64,000 nucleotides of DNA from positions 434,001 to 498,000 of the forward strand of contig NZ_FOEH01000001.1 of NCBI RefSeq assembly GCF_900110695.1. Direction: 5' to 3'. Position numbers and translations under genes: made by a program. The number at the start of each line of letters is the position of its first letter. Position 1 is the first letter of the stretch. The stretch is from Virgibacillus subterraneus (GTDB lineage Bacteria; Bacillota; Bacilli; Bacillales; Amphibacillaceae). Below, piece after piece: positions 1-9,709 of this stretch. The notes beneath the pieces were generated by a model. That model made no database searches. It was not told the origin of the DNA and saw nothing but the letters and a program-made list of their open reading frames with translations.

Positions 1-2
1 CA

Positions 3-419
3 TGTGCTGTGTATTCATACGGGCTATCTGAAACCGATACGAATAAAATTAAAGAGAAAATTGAAGAAATCGAACTGCGTAAAAGTAACTACAAATACAA
101 TTTCCTCGGCTTGATTGGGGTATTGCTGCAGGTTGAGATAAATCGGGAAGACGCATTATTTTGTTCTCAATTTGTTGCTACGGTTCTTCAGGATGTTGAA
201 TCACTGGAATTTAAAAAACCAACCTGTTTTACAACACCAGCAGATATTCGCAATCATGAGGGGCTGGAATTAGTTTATCAAGGAATACTAGGTAACTATC
301 AAGAAAGCCAAAGGGACTTGATAACACAACGAAGGCTGGTAAAAGGTGAGGCACAATTAACAAAGCAATCATTTATTTTCTTACTATCTAAAAAAGTAAA
401 ACGATTAGTCATCAAATGA
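3..419 (+). CDS. Permuted papain-like / NlpC-type hydrolase, C-terminal part (5' end outside window)
   Basis: The reading frame is open from the left edge, so the true start lies outside the window and at least 138 residues are visible. The motif FCSQFVATVLQ near residue 55 resembles the catalytic-cysteine segment of permuted papain-like or NlpC/P60-type amidases (for example FCSEFVA in YiiX/YycO-like proteins), but the partner histidine cannot be placed. No signal peptide can be judged. A clear terminator follows the stop immediately, so this is the last gene of its transcript. The enzyme class is inference from one motif; the coding status is well supported by codon pattern and the terminator. 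Confidence 0.6.
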   Translation, partial: CAVYSYGLSETDTNKIKEKIEEIELRKSNYKYNFLGLIGVLLQVEINREDALFCSQFVATVLQDVESLEFKKPTCFTTPADIRNHEGLELVYQGILGNYQESQRDLITQRRLVKGEAQLTKQSFIFLLSKKVKRLVIK

Positions 420-420
420 G

Positions 421-453
421 AAGAACCTTACATTATATGTATAGGTTCTTTTT
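421..453 (+). terminator. Rho-independent terminator
   Basis: AAGAACCT and AGGTTCTT form a perfect 8-bp stem followed by a T-run, starting one base after the stop codon of the upstream partial gene. Confidence 0.8.
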
Positions 454-473
454 ATGGAAGGAGATGTATTTAA

Positions 474-1457
474 TTGGAAAGAAGTAGTAATTATCGATTA
501 TTAAAAATCAGAGAGATTTTATTTAATGAAACTGATGAATATCATGAAATGGGTATAGGCGAACTAAGCGAAAAGATTCGAATAATTGCTGGTGATGTTA
601 CATTTGATAACCGGACGATAAAGCGTGATCTTGAAGCTTTGGATGATATGGACTTTGAAATTGTCCAAAATAAAGGCAAATTCGGTAAAATATTATTTAG
701 CCATCAAACGAGATTATTTGAAACGTATCAGCTGCGACTGATTATTGATGCTATTTTATCGGCACGTTTTATTACAACAAATGAGAAAGAGAAATTGATC
801 CAGAAAGTAAAGGAACTGACTAGTAAACATATTGCAAAAACCTTGCCAGAGCCAATTTTGTTTGATCAGTCAGCCAATATTGACTATGAACTGGTCAAGA
901 TTAATATTGACTGTGTCCATCGGGCAATTTCGGAGGATAAAGTTCTTACATATCAATATGGAAAATTTAATGTAAAGAAGGAATTCGAGTATCATCGTAA
1001 TGGGGATTTCTATCATGTAGAGCCATATGCACTAATTTGGCAAAATGACTACTATTACCTAATTGGGCGATTTCAGGATACAAATGAATTAAGGCATTAT
1101 CGATTGGATCGAATCCGCCATATTGAGGTAAGCGAAAAGCACTTTACCAAGTGTGAATTCAATCTTCAGGAGTACGTGAATCAAAGCTTTCATATGTTTG
1201 CTGGAGAAGAAATGTGGATGAAAATAAGATTCCATAACAGCATGGTTAATGTAGTTTTGGATCGCTTTGGGCAAGAGGCGGATATTAAGGAAATGGATGA
1301 AGGTCACTTTATGCTGACAACCAAAGTCAAGCTATCGGATGGGTTAATAAATTGGATTCTCACATGGGGAAACAAGGCAAAAGTTCTATCTCCAGACCAC
1401 CTTGTTGAGAGAATGAAAGACAAAATTATTCAAATGAGTGAGGTTTATAAAGATTAA
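474..1457 (+). CDS. WYL-domain transcriptional regulator
   Basis: This 327-residue protein has an N-terminal winged-helix HTH of the DeoR/HTH_11 kind (about residues 5-65) and a central WYL domain (about 140-235) containing the typical HYRLDRI motif and a preceding YYLIGRF strand. Such proteins are DNA-binding repressors or activators that sense a ligand or nucleic acid through the WYL fold; the target here is unknown. The start is TTG at 474, chosen because GGAAGGAG lies at the right distance upstream. It stands alone between two terminators and faces ypmS. Assignment to the family is firm; the regulon is not visible. Confidence 0.85.
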   Translation: MERSSNYRLLKIREILFNETDEYHEMGIGELSEKIRIIAGDVTFDNRTIKRDLEALDDMDFEIVQNKGKFGKILFSHQTRLFETYQLRLIIDAILSARFITTNEKEKLIQKVKELTSKHIAKTLPEPILFDQSANIDYELVKINIDCVHRAISEDKVLTYQYGKFNVKKEFEYHRNGDFYHVEPYALIWQNDYYYLIGRFQDTNELRHYRLDRIRHIEVSEKHFTKCEFNLQEYVNQSFHMFAGEEMWMKIRFHNSMVNVVLDRFGQEADIKEMDEGHFMLTTKVKLSDGLINWILTWGNKAKVLSPDHLVERMKDKIIQMSEVYKD

Positions 1458-1483
1458 AAATCGGGACTAGTCTCCCGATTTTT
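1456..1483. terminator. Bidirectional terminator between the WYL regulator and ypmS
   Basis: AATCGGGA and TCCCGATT pair around a short loop, with A-run and T-run flanks, so it can stop transcripts from both convergent genes. Confidence 0.85.
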
Positions 1484-1486
1484 CTA

Positions 1487-2110
1487 TTATTCTTCCATTT
1501 CAATCCCTAGTGATCTGTAAGGAACTTTAATTTTAAATGCTAGATTGTTTGCTTCTAAGTCAATATGCTCTACACTAACTTGGAAATTACTTCTGATCTC
1601 CATATCTGTTACTGCAAGATAAATTTCCTCTTCTTTTGGATCAACTGCAACCCACTTTGGCATTGGCAAGTACTTTTTCATGTATTCCATTATTTTCTGA
1701 TTAGGCAGTTCCAGTAATCCAATAGAGATGGATTTCTGTTTCAAAATCACGTCGCCATTTTCCTGAACAAAGGGTTCGAAATGAACAGAGAGTGGGACAG
1801 TAGATGAGAATACGGGAAGTTCACCGATCAAGTGAACATCCTCATCCAATGACACTTCATAATGGTGGTTAGTACCTTTCAAAAGCTTATCGGTATATGC
1901 ATTTACTAACTCATTTAAGTTCTTTTTTGTCGTACGAACGATGAACTCTGAACTTTGCTGCGTTTCATACTCCTCATTAGAAGGTGTTTTTGTGTCGGAA
2001 ACTGGCCAAAAAATAAGAGCAGCAATACACATAAAAATGACAATGTTCAAACCTAGTAAAATCAAAAAAAATCGTTTCCATCTATTTTTTGACTTTTTAT
2101 GTTCCGCCAT
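1487..2110 (-). CDS. ypmS: YpmS-family membrane-anchored protein (DUF2140)
   Basis: This 207-residue protein has a basic N-terminus and one transmembrane helix (about residues 14-34), then an extracytoplasmic domain of unknown function of the DUF2140/YpmS type. It follows the GDSL lipase gene ypmR by 12 bp on the same strand, the arrangement known from Bacillus. The VHFEPFVQENGDVILKQKS segment and the terminal VPYRSLGI are typical of the family as I know it. Role unknown; probably a cell-envelope partner of YpmR. A terminator shared with the convergent WYL gene closes the operon. Confidence 0.8.
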   Translation of the reverse strand: MAEHKKSKNRWKRFFLILLGLNIVIFMCIAALIFWPVSDTKTPSNEEYETQQSSEFIVRTTKKNLNELVNAYTDKLLKGTNHHYEVSLDEDVHLIGELPVFSSTVPLSVHFEPFVQENGDVILKQKSISIGLLELPNQKIMEYMKKYLPMPKWVAVDPKEEEIYLAVTDMEIRSNFQVSVEHIDLEANNLAFKIKVPYRSLGIEMEE

Positions 2111-2122
2111 TCCACTTACCTC

Positions 2123-3010
2123 CTAGTCTGTTATATGTTCTAATACTCGTTTGGCAATCCGTTGATATCCCAGATGGTTAGGATGAAAATTATCATCTGC
2201 GATTAAATTTTTATCTGTATCCTCAAATAGATCAACTGTAGGTATAAATGTCGTATTCTCATATTGTTCTGTGACATTTTTACCTGTGTTGTTCCAATTT
2301 TCAACAATCATACCAAGTTCTTCGAGATCTTTAAAATATTTTTCAAAGGGATTATAGAAACCTAATAGATATATATCAGCGTCTGAGTTTAGGTCTTTGA
2401 TTCTTTCAAAAATAATTTTTAACCGTTCTTTGTATGCGATCCGTTCTTGGGAAAAATCCTTAATCGTCAAGTCGGAAAAGTTTTCTTTGACGACTTGCAT
2501 AATATCATTTGCGCCTATTGTAATCAATACGATATCTGCTTCTTTGACCGATTGTGCTATTTCGGGCTGTTCAAGCCGTTTTAATAGCTGGCTTGAGCGG
2601 TTCCCACGTTTTCCATAGTTTTCAAATGTTACCAATTGATTATCTTTATTAATGGTATTATCCAGAATACCAATATAACCACCATCAACTACTTTATCGC
2701 CGACACCTTGTGTTAATGAGTCTCCAATGGCTGCAACATGCGCTTCTTTATTTGTGAAAAAGTCAATTGTACCTTGAAGTGCACCACTTATTATTTCTCT
2801 GAATTTAGTGATTGGTTCTTTTGTTTCTTCTTCTGGCTGTTCATCTTCCGTTTCTATTTCTTTGTCTGGTTCAGTTTCCTGCTGTGTCTCTTCCTGTGAA
2901 TTATTATCTGCTGATTCATTTAATTTTGGTTCAGGTTGATTTAAAAAGATAATAATAGCTAAACCTATAATCAGTATACCCAAAATAATAAAAATGTATC
3001 TTCTTTTCAT
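2123..3010 (-). CDS. ypmR: SGNH/GDSL-family lipase/esterase, membrane-anchored
   Basis: This is an extracytoplasmic serine esterase. After an N-terminal transmembrane anchor (about residues 4-22) comes a Glu/Thr-rich low-complexity linker (about 28-75) and an SGNH hydrolase domain. The nucleophile block GDSLTQGVGD, the block III motif IGANDIM and the catalytic DNFHPNHLGY motif near the C-terminus are all intact. ATG at 3010 is preferred over the GTG nine bases upstream because AGGTG sits eight bases before it. It is the first gene of a two-gene operon with ypmS. The natural substrate is unknown. Confidence 0.85.
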   Translation of the reverse strand: MKRRYIFIILGILIIGLAIIIFLNQPEPKLNESADNNSQEETQQETEPDKEIETEDEQPEEETKEPITKFREIISGALQGTIDFFTNKEAHVAAIGDSLTQGVGDKVVDGGYIGILDNTINKDNQLVTFENYGKRGNRSSQLLKRLEQPEIAQSVKEADIVLITIGANDIMQVVKENFSDLTIKDFSQERIAYKERLKIIFERIKDLNSDADIYLLGFYNPFEKYFKDLEELGMIVENWNNTGKNVTEQYENTTFIPTVDLFEDTDKNLIADDNFHPNHLGYQRIAKRVLEHITD

Positions 3011-3195
3011 GAATCTCACACCTATACTGAAATATTCTACCTATATATTGAAATGATATTTTATCTTAGTACATATCACGTTTTATTACTATATATGTAC
3101 CCATTATAATTGGTAAGTATCAATATTTCATATTTCGATTGTATTACATTTTAATCTAATAAGAGATAATTCCCTTTACCTTCTATACTTAAACT
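3011..3195. other. AT-rich intergenic segment upstream of ypmR
   Basis: No ORF, RNA or repeat is recognised. It presumably holds the ypmR promoter, but no clear -35/-10 pair could be chosen. The rest of the roughly 400-bp gap up to hom is filled by a terminator and repeat copies A1 and C1. Confidence 0.5.
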
Positions 3196-3228
3196 AAAAA
3201 AATCGCCTTCAGTAGAAGACGAATTTTT
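3196..3228 (-). terminator. Probable terminator of the metY-hom operon
   Basis: AAAAATCG-CTTC pairs with GAAG-CGATTTTT. On the minus strand the stem is followed by a run of seven T. It lies about 200 bp beyond the hom stop, with repeat copies A1 and C1 between them. Confidence 0.6.
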
Positions 3229-3230
3229 CT

Positions 3231-3300
3231 AGCGGTTAAGAAAGTATAAATTCTTTCATACTGCGTGTGTTCAACTGTGGCTTAACGATAAGCCATGTTA
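3231..3300 (+). repeat. Family A palindromic repeat, copy A1 (short form)
   Basis: The copy starts GGTTAAGAAAGTATAAATTC and ends AACGATAAGCCATGTTA, a diverged version of the consensus end. Its left end directly follows the T-run of the hairpin at 3196-3228. Confidence 0.8.
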
Positions 3301-3309
3301 TAAAAAAAC

Positions 3310-3412
3310 ATCTAGCTTCAGCGCTCGTGGATTTCCTTCACTTCCTTACGATAAAAGATGAAGGATGTTCGACTAAAACCACCACATCCTGTGGCAACGT
3401 CGATTCACCCAC
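3310..3412. repeat. Family C GC-rich repeat, copy C1
   Basis: Contains TTCAGCGCT, GATGAAGGATGTTCGACTAA and ACCACCACATCCTGTGGCAA. The same blocks occur in the opposite orientation near 43.8 kb. It ends about 15 bp from the hom stop codon. Confidence 0.7.
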
Positions 3413-3426
3413 AATGAGGGGAGCAG

Positions 3427-4419
3427 CTAAACGGGCGCTCCAGCTATTGCAGCTTGCTCTTTTTTAAACAAAATACAAAAATCCTCAATCATTGCACTCG
3501 CGGTAGGAAATGATCCTGCTCCTGGCCCCGTGAACGTTAAGTCACCAACTATATCTCCTTTAATATGAATAGCATTGTTTACGCCTTCAACAGCATATAA
3601 TGGGTGTTCTTTGGAAACTGCTTCTGGTTCAACGCTTGCAGTAAGGTTCCCTGTAGCATCATAACCTATCTTTGCAATATGCTTAACTCGTTTACCTTCC
3701 GTTTGTAACCCTTGAAGGGAGTCCTCGGTAATATCACGTATTCCTATTCTTTTAACATATTTTAAATCAGGTTGTTTTTCAAAAATAAGGTCACTAAGAA
3801 TCATTAGCTTATAATATGCATCAAAACCTTCAATGTCATTTTCTGGATCTGCTTCGGCATACCCCCAGTTTTGTGCCTCATCCAAAGCAGTGGAGAATGT
3901 TATGTTCTTTTCCCGCATTGCTGATAGGATAAAGTTGGTAGTACCATTTAAAATTGCTTGCACATATTGGATCTGATTTGCTTTTAAAAGTTGTTGGATA
4001 GTCTGGATAATCGGTATGCCACCAGCTGTTGTTGCGTCATATCCAATTTGAACATTATATTGGGTGGCAAGTCTTTTCAACTCTTGACCGTGGATTGCGA
4101 ACATTTCCTTATTAGAAGTGATGACGTGTTTTTTTGCTTGGATACATCTTCTCAGCAATGAAAAAGCTGGTTCTTTTCCAACAATTGCTTCAAAGACAAC
4201 ATCGATCTCAGGGTTATTTAAAACAGTATTAACATCTGTTGTAATGTTTGTCTTGGCTGAAATTTTTTGATGTTTGTCAGGATTCTCAATAATAATTGTT
4301 GAAATGTTGATGGGAGCTCCGACTAGTTTTTCGAGCCGTTGACGGTGAATGTGCAGTGTTTGGTAGACACCGCAGCCAACTGTTCCAAGTCCGATTAACG
4401 CAATATTTATCGGTTTCAT
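3427..4419 (-). CDS. hom: Homoserine dehydrogenase, short form without ACT domain
   Basis: It reduces aspartate semialdehyde to homoserine with NAD(P)H, the branch point to methionine and threonine. The N-terminal Rossmann motif GLGTVGCGV, the TSNKEM block and the catalytic region (NGTTNFIL, GYAEADPENDIEG) are present. At 330 residues it ends after the catalytic domain with GPGAGSFPTASAMI and lacks the roughly 100-residue ACT domain that gives threonine feedback in the usual 430-residue enzyme. It lies 57 bp downstream of metY behind a SAM riboswitch, so it is probably dedicated to methionine synthesis. GGGAGGG precedes the ATG. Confidence 0.92.
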   Translation of the reverse strand: MKPINIALIGLGTVGCGVYQTLHIHRQRLEKLVGAPINISTIIIENPDKHQKISAKTNITTDVNTVLNNPEIDVVFEAIVGKEPAFSLLRRCIQAKKHVITSNKEMFAIHGQELKRLATQYNVQIGYDATTAGGIPIIQTIQQLLKANQIQYVQAILNGTTNFILSAMREKNITFSTALDEAQNWGYAEADPENDIEGFDAYYKLMILSDLIFEKQPDLKYVKRIGIRDITEDSLQGLQTEGKRVKHIAKIGYDATGNLTASVEPEAVSKEHPLYAVEGVNNAIHIKGDIVGDLTFTGPGAGSFPTASAMIEDFCILFKKEQAAIAGAPV

Positions 4420-4476
4420 TTGTTAATCCCTCCCTCATCTAAAAATGATAACCGTAGATCCTTCGTTTTTTTACAC

Positions 4477-6258
<1,782 letters not shown>

Positions 6259-6287
6259 TTACTGTTTTCTGGAGGGAGAGGAGATAA

Positions 6288-6457
6288 TAAAAAGCCCTCT
6301 TCCTAAGAAGAGGGCGTAATATGTAACGATCCTCCCCTTATCTTCCAGATCATACTTGACCTGTAGGATTTAGCACCTTACTAAGCATTAGTTAAGCTTT
6401 TAAGGTTGCCGGGTTTCACAGGGCCTATTCCCTCCACCACTCTCGATAAGAGATGTA
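6288..6457 (-). promoter_or_regulatory. SAM-I riboswitch (S box) with terminator
   Basis: Read on the minus strand, the leader shows the classic S-box core: CTTATCGAGAG, GTGGTGGAGGGA, GGCCCTGTGAAACCCGGCAA and AAGGTGCTAAATCC. The aptamer covers about 6332-6455 with P1 formed by CTTAT and ATAAG. It is followed by the stem GCCCTCTT/AAGAGGGC (6294-6315) and a T-run. SAM binding should favour termination and switch off metY and hom when methionine is plentiful. Confidence 0.95.
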
Positions 6458-6465
6458 ACTTTATT

Positions 6466-6540
6466 GGCAGTTAAGAAAGTATAAATCCTTTCTTGCTGCA
6501 TAATTGCAACTAAGGCTTGGCGATAAGCCAAGTTTTCTAA
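6466..6540 (+). repeat. Family A repeat, copy A2 (short form), inside the metY leader
   Basis: GGCAGTTAAGAAAGTATAAA to AAGCCAAGTTTTCTAA. It lies between the predicted metY promoter and the SAM aptamer, so it should be transcribed (as its complement) in the leader. Confidence 0.9.
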
Positions 6541-6551
6541 AGTTATTGAAT

Positions 6552-6581
6552 ATTATATACGCAGGAATGATTGTACGTCAA
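6552..6581 (-). promoter_or_regulatory. Predicted sigma-A promoter of metY-hom
   Basis: On the minus strand TTGACG and TATAAT are separated by 18 bp. The start point would fall near 6544, at the edge of repeat A2 and upstream of the S box. Confidence 0.7.
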
Positions 6582-6644
6582 GTGAATTCTGAAAATTGAT
6601 TTAATTTTGGCTGATTTAAGTTTGTTGCCGAATAAAAAATTGAC

Positions 6645-6730
6645 AGCTACGCAAGACTCCGGAAGCAAGGAACGAGCTGAGGAGGCTTGCTGCTTGCCCG
6701 CGGAAAGCGAGTATATTTTCACTGCGTCAT
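6645..6730. repeat. Family B GC-rich repeat, copy B1
   Basis: Contains GACTCCGGAAGCAAGGAACG and TTGCCCGCGGAAAGCGAG. The GCCCGCGGAAA and GGAGTCTCC-type blocks recur at 21.4 and 28.8 kb. It ends next to the rarD stop codon; nothing coding is seen here. Confidence 0.7.
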
Positions 6731-6737
6731 TAAGAGC

Positions 6738-7640
6738 CTAATTTTTCTCCCTAAGCCGACCTGAACTACGATGTGCAGATGACATGTATATAAATAGTGC
6801 TATCCAGATTAATGCGAACGATATAAAATGCGCCAGTGAAAAAGTCTCCTGATAAACAAACACACCTAGAACTAGCATGATAGTTGGTGCGATATATTGA
6901 AGGAATCCTACCATTGATAATGGGATTCGTTTCGCGCCGCTTGCAAACAATAATAGTGGAATCGCTGTAACGACACCAGCGCCAAACAGTAATAACCCAA
7001 AACTGGAGAACATTGGATCAGATGCCAATGAACTGCCAGGGATAGATAGTAAATAAATAAGAGCAATAGGAGTTACAATCATTGTCTCGATAGTTAGACC
7101 GAACATTGCACTAACATCTACAGTTTTTTTCAGCAATCCGTAAATTGCAAAACTGAATGCTAACAATAGTGATACCCACGGAAAGACACCATAACTGATT
7201 GTCAAATTAATAACACCAACTGCAGCAAGTAGAAATGATAGCATCTGGCCACGTGTTAATGTTTCTTTTAGCACAATCATTCCTAATAAAATACTTACAA
7301 GCGGGTTTATGTAATAACCGAGGCTTGCCTGAATTACATGTTCATTGTTAACCGCCCATATAAAGGTAAGCCAATTGATGCTAATGGCAACTGATGCGAA
7401 TGTAATTCCAGTCAATTTTTTTCTATCGTTTAAAATAATTCTGCATTCCTTTAGGAAAAGCTTCCATTTTTGGACAACTAGAACCACAATAATCATAAAA
7501 ATAAATGACCATAATATACGATGTGCTAATATTTCATCAGGTGGAACCTGGTCTATCAGCTTCCAATACGCGGGAAGAAATCCCCATAATAAATAGGCGC
7601 CTGCTGCATATATAATTCCAATCTTATTTTCTTGATTCAT
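6738..7640 (-). CDS. rarD: RarD-type EamA transporter (DMT superfamily)
   Basis: A 300-residue integral membrane protein with about ten hydrophobic helices. The N-terminus (IYAAGAYLLWGFLPAYWKLI) and the loop EILAHRILWSF are typical of RarD/YojE, a branch of the EamA drug/metabolite transporter group whose E. coli member was named after chloramphenicol sensitivity. Two EamA halves can be followed, the second around PLLLFASGAKRIPLSMVGFL. The substrate is unknown. It is a single gene transcribed away from megL; no terminator is obvious before repeat B1 at its 3' end. The RBS (GGGGTC) is weak. Confidence 0.88.
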   Translation of the reverse strand: MNQENKIGIIYAAGAYLLWGFLPAYWKLIDQVPPDEILAHRILWSFIFMIIVVLVVQKWKLFLKECRIILNDRKKLTGITFASVAISINWLTFIWAVNNEHVIQASLGYYINPLVSILLGMIVLKETLTRGQMLSFLLAAVGVINLTISYGVFPWVSLLLAFSFAIYGLLKKTVDVSAMFGLTIETMIVTPIALIYLLSIPGSSLASDPMFSSFGLLLFGAGVVTAIPLLLFASGAKRIPLSMVGFLQYIAPTIMLVLGVFVYQETFSLAHFISFALIWIALFIYMSSAHRSSGRLREKN

Positions 7641-7781
7641 TTTGAAGACCCCGTTTCTAGGATATATCCAGATTCAAGTGAACACTATCGAATCATGCGA
7701 TATGCATACTACTAATCTAAGTAAGCTAATTCTAGATTTTCTTTCTGAAAAAAGCAATAACTCTGCTTTTAACATTTCTTC

Positions 7782-7795
7782 AGAAAACGCTTTCA
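7782..7795 (+). promoter_or_regulatory. Candidate cre (CcpA) site upstream of megL
   Basis: AGAAAACGCTTTCA matches the 14-bp cre consensus TGWAANCGNTNWCA at 13 positions. It lies about 70 bp before the megL start. Confidence 0.5.
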
Positions 7796-7865
7796 AAAAG
7801 TTGGTAAATACAATATGATAGTAGTATATGAGATTATAAGATTGTTTATCTGGGGGGACTTACTA

Positions 7866-9050
7866 ATGGCAAAAAAACATAAACACTTTGAAACATCGGT
7901 TATTCATGAAGGGTACGATTCCAAAGACATGCTTGGTAGTCTTGCAACACCTTTGTTTCAGACATCAACATACACGTTCGAAACAGCAGAGCAAGGAGAA
8001 CGACGATTTGCAGGTGAGGAAGAGGGTTATATCTATTCCAGGTTAGGAAATCCCACAGTAAGTGTATTAGAAGAACGGATTGCAGCTTTGGAGAGCGGCG
8101 AACGCGGGCTAGCTTTTGGATCAGGGATGGCTGCTGTATCTGCTATTTTGATTGCACTGACAAAAGCGAATGACCATGTATTGTGTTCATCAGGATTGTA
8201 TGGTTGTACATTCGGTTTATTGGAAATGATGGATGAGAAGTATAATATTTCACATGATTTTTCAGCAATGGAAACAAAAGAGGAAATTCGCGCACTAATT
8301 AAGCCTGAAACGACATGTATTTATGTCGAAACGCCAATTAATCCGACGATGAAGTTAATTGATCTAGAAATGGTTGCTGAAGTGGCTCATGAAAAGGGGA
8401 TTCCGGTGGTTGTCGATAATACATTTTCATCACCATATTTACAACGACCACTTGAGTTAGGGTGTGATGTTGTACTCCATAGTGCAACAAAATATATTGG
8501 CGGCCATGGAGATGTAGTAGCAGGGCTTGCTGTTGGAAAAAAAGACTTTTTGGATAAGGTTGCGATGACAACCCTAAAGGATATCGGCGGAATTATGTCA
8601 CCACTGGATGCATGGTTATTACTAAGAGGGCTTAAAACACTTCCAATTCGGATTGACCGCCATTGTGATAACGCGGAAAAAATATTTGGGAAGTTGCGTA
8701 ACCATCCTAAAGTTGCACGTGTTTTTTATCCAAATGATGAAAGTCATCCTGATTTTCCAATTCGTCAAAAACAAATGAAACGCGGTGGTGGTTTAATTTC
8801 ATTTGAAATAGACGGAACAAAACAGGATGCACAACGAATGCTGAATAACCTGAAGTTCCTAAAAATTGCTGTCAGTCTTGGTGATGCGGAGACATTAATT
8901 CAGCATCCGTCAACTATGACACATGCCGTTGTACCAGAGGAATCTCGTCTTGAAATGGGAATAACAGATCAGCTTATCCGGTTATCCGCAGGTCTTGAAG
9001 CGTGGGAAGATATCTGGGAGGATCTGGAACAAGCTTTGAATAACCTTTAA
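7866..9050 (+). CDS. megL: Methionine gamma-lyase, PLP-dependent
   Basis: Cytosolic PLP enzyme of the Cys/Met metabolism family that splits methionine into methanethiol, 2-oxobutyrate and ammonia. With the ATG at 7866 (behind GGGGGG) it has 394 residues. SATKYIGGHG holds the PLP lysine (K209) and YSRLGNPT the phosphate-binding Tyr/Arg. The cysteine in SSGLYGCTFG (C114) corresponds to the active-site Cys116 that marks methionine gamma-lyase and is absent from cystathionine gamma-synthase/lyase, which supports the specific name. A candidate cre site suggests carbon catabolite control. Its stop codon directly abuts that of the convergent gene. Cystathionine gamma-lyase activity cannot be excluded. 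Confidence 0.85.
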   Translation: MAKKHKHFETSVIHEGYDSKDMLGSLATPLFQTSTYTFETAEQGERRFAGEEEGYIYSRLGNPTVSVLEERIAALESGERGLAFGSGMAAVSAILIALTKANDHVLCSSGLYGCTFGLLEMMDEKYNISHDFSAMETKEEIRALIKPETTCIYVETPINPTMKLIDLEMVAEVAHEKGIPVVVDNTFSSPYLQRPLELGCDVVLHSATKYIGGHGDVVAGLAVGKKDFLDKVAMTTLKDIGGIMSPLDAWLLLRGLKTLPIRIDRHCDNAEKIFGKLRNHPKVARVFYPNDESHPDFPIRQKQMKRGGGLISFEIDGTKQDAQRMLNNLKFLKIAVSLGDAETLIQHPSTMTHAVVPEESRLEMGITDQLIRLSAGLEAWEDIWEDLEQALNNL

Positions 9051-9608
9051 TTATTGTGGTCGCATGTCCCATGGTTCTAACGTCCCAACGATGGTCTCAT
9101 TACTATCGGTAGTGATAGCATGAATCACACCGCTTGAAATTTCATTATGAGTAAGCCAGCGGGAATCGTTGTTTTCTAAAATGAATCCTAAATAGACACG
9201 TCTGTACAAGCAATTTTTTGGTACAGGCGTGTTTTCTTTTTCCAAAAAACGGGCACTACCCTGTATGTGGATTAATCGCCAATCAGTGCTTAAATCCTGC
9301 TTGCTTATCATATCCTTAATTAAAGGAAGGGCTTGCGGAGCTGACGAATGAATCCAACTGACCACAATGTCAGGTATACCATTTGTTTCAAACAAGTTGG
9401 ATAATTCGTTTGATAAACAAGTACTGTTTTGATAATCAACAGCAACTCCGTGAAGGTTTTCTGGCTGAATAGTCTCTTGTTTCAGCTTATTAAGTTTAGA
9501 TTGGTTCCGTCCAATAACATATACATGATAATCTTGTTCAATCAGCCAATGACATACATTTTTCAGCATGCCAGTACCTCCAACAACTAGTGCGTAGTGA
9601 TTTTTCAT
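9051..9608 (-). CDS. Short Rossmann-fold protein, SDR-like
   Basis: This 185-residue protein begins with the NAD(P)-binding strand HYALVVGGTGML and continues like a short-chain dehydrogenase (YHVYVIGRNQSKLNKL, then an AVDYQN acidic turn). It lacks the YxxxK catalytic pair of true SDRs; the expected region reads CLYRRVYLGFIL. Similar short proteins in Bacillus are annotated only as short-chain dehydrogenase. Function unknown; it may bind a nucleotide without oxidoreductase activity. It is a single gene diverging from cls and its stop codon touches that of megL with no terminator between. Confidence 0.75.
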   Translation of the reverse strand: MKNHYALVVGGTGMLKNVCHWLIEQDYHVYVIGRNQSKLNKLKQETIQPENLHGVAVDYQNSTCLSNELSNLFETNGIPDIVVSWIHSSAPQALPLIKDMISKQDLSTDWRLIHIQGSARFLEKENTPVPKNCLYRRVYLGFILENNDSRWLTHNEISSGVIHAITTDSNETIVGTLEPWDMRPQ

Positions 9609-9709
9609 TTTTCCACACCCTTTATATATATAATACTAGGCTAACGTATTAACGAAAACTATGCTATATTAAAGGATAACGTAACTGCTTGGTAAGGAGA
9701 GATATACAC

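Noticed and set aside
3267-3467. 66-codon frame across repeats A1 and C1 into hom
   Set aside because: Composed of repeat sequence and antisense to hom; no RBS.
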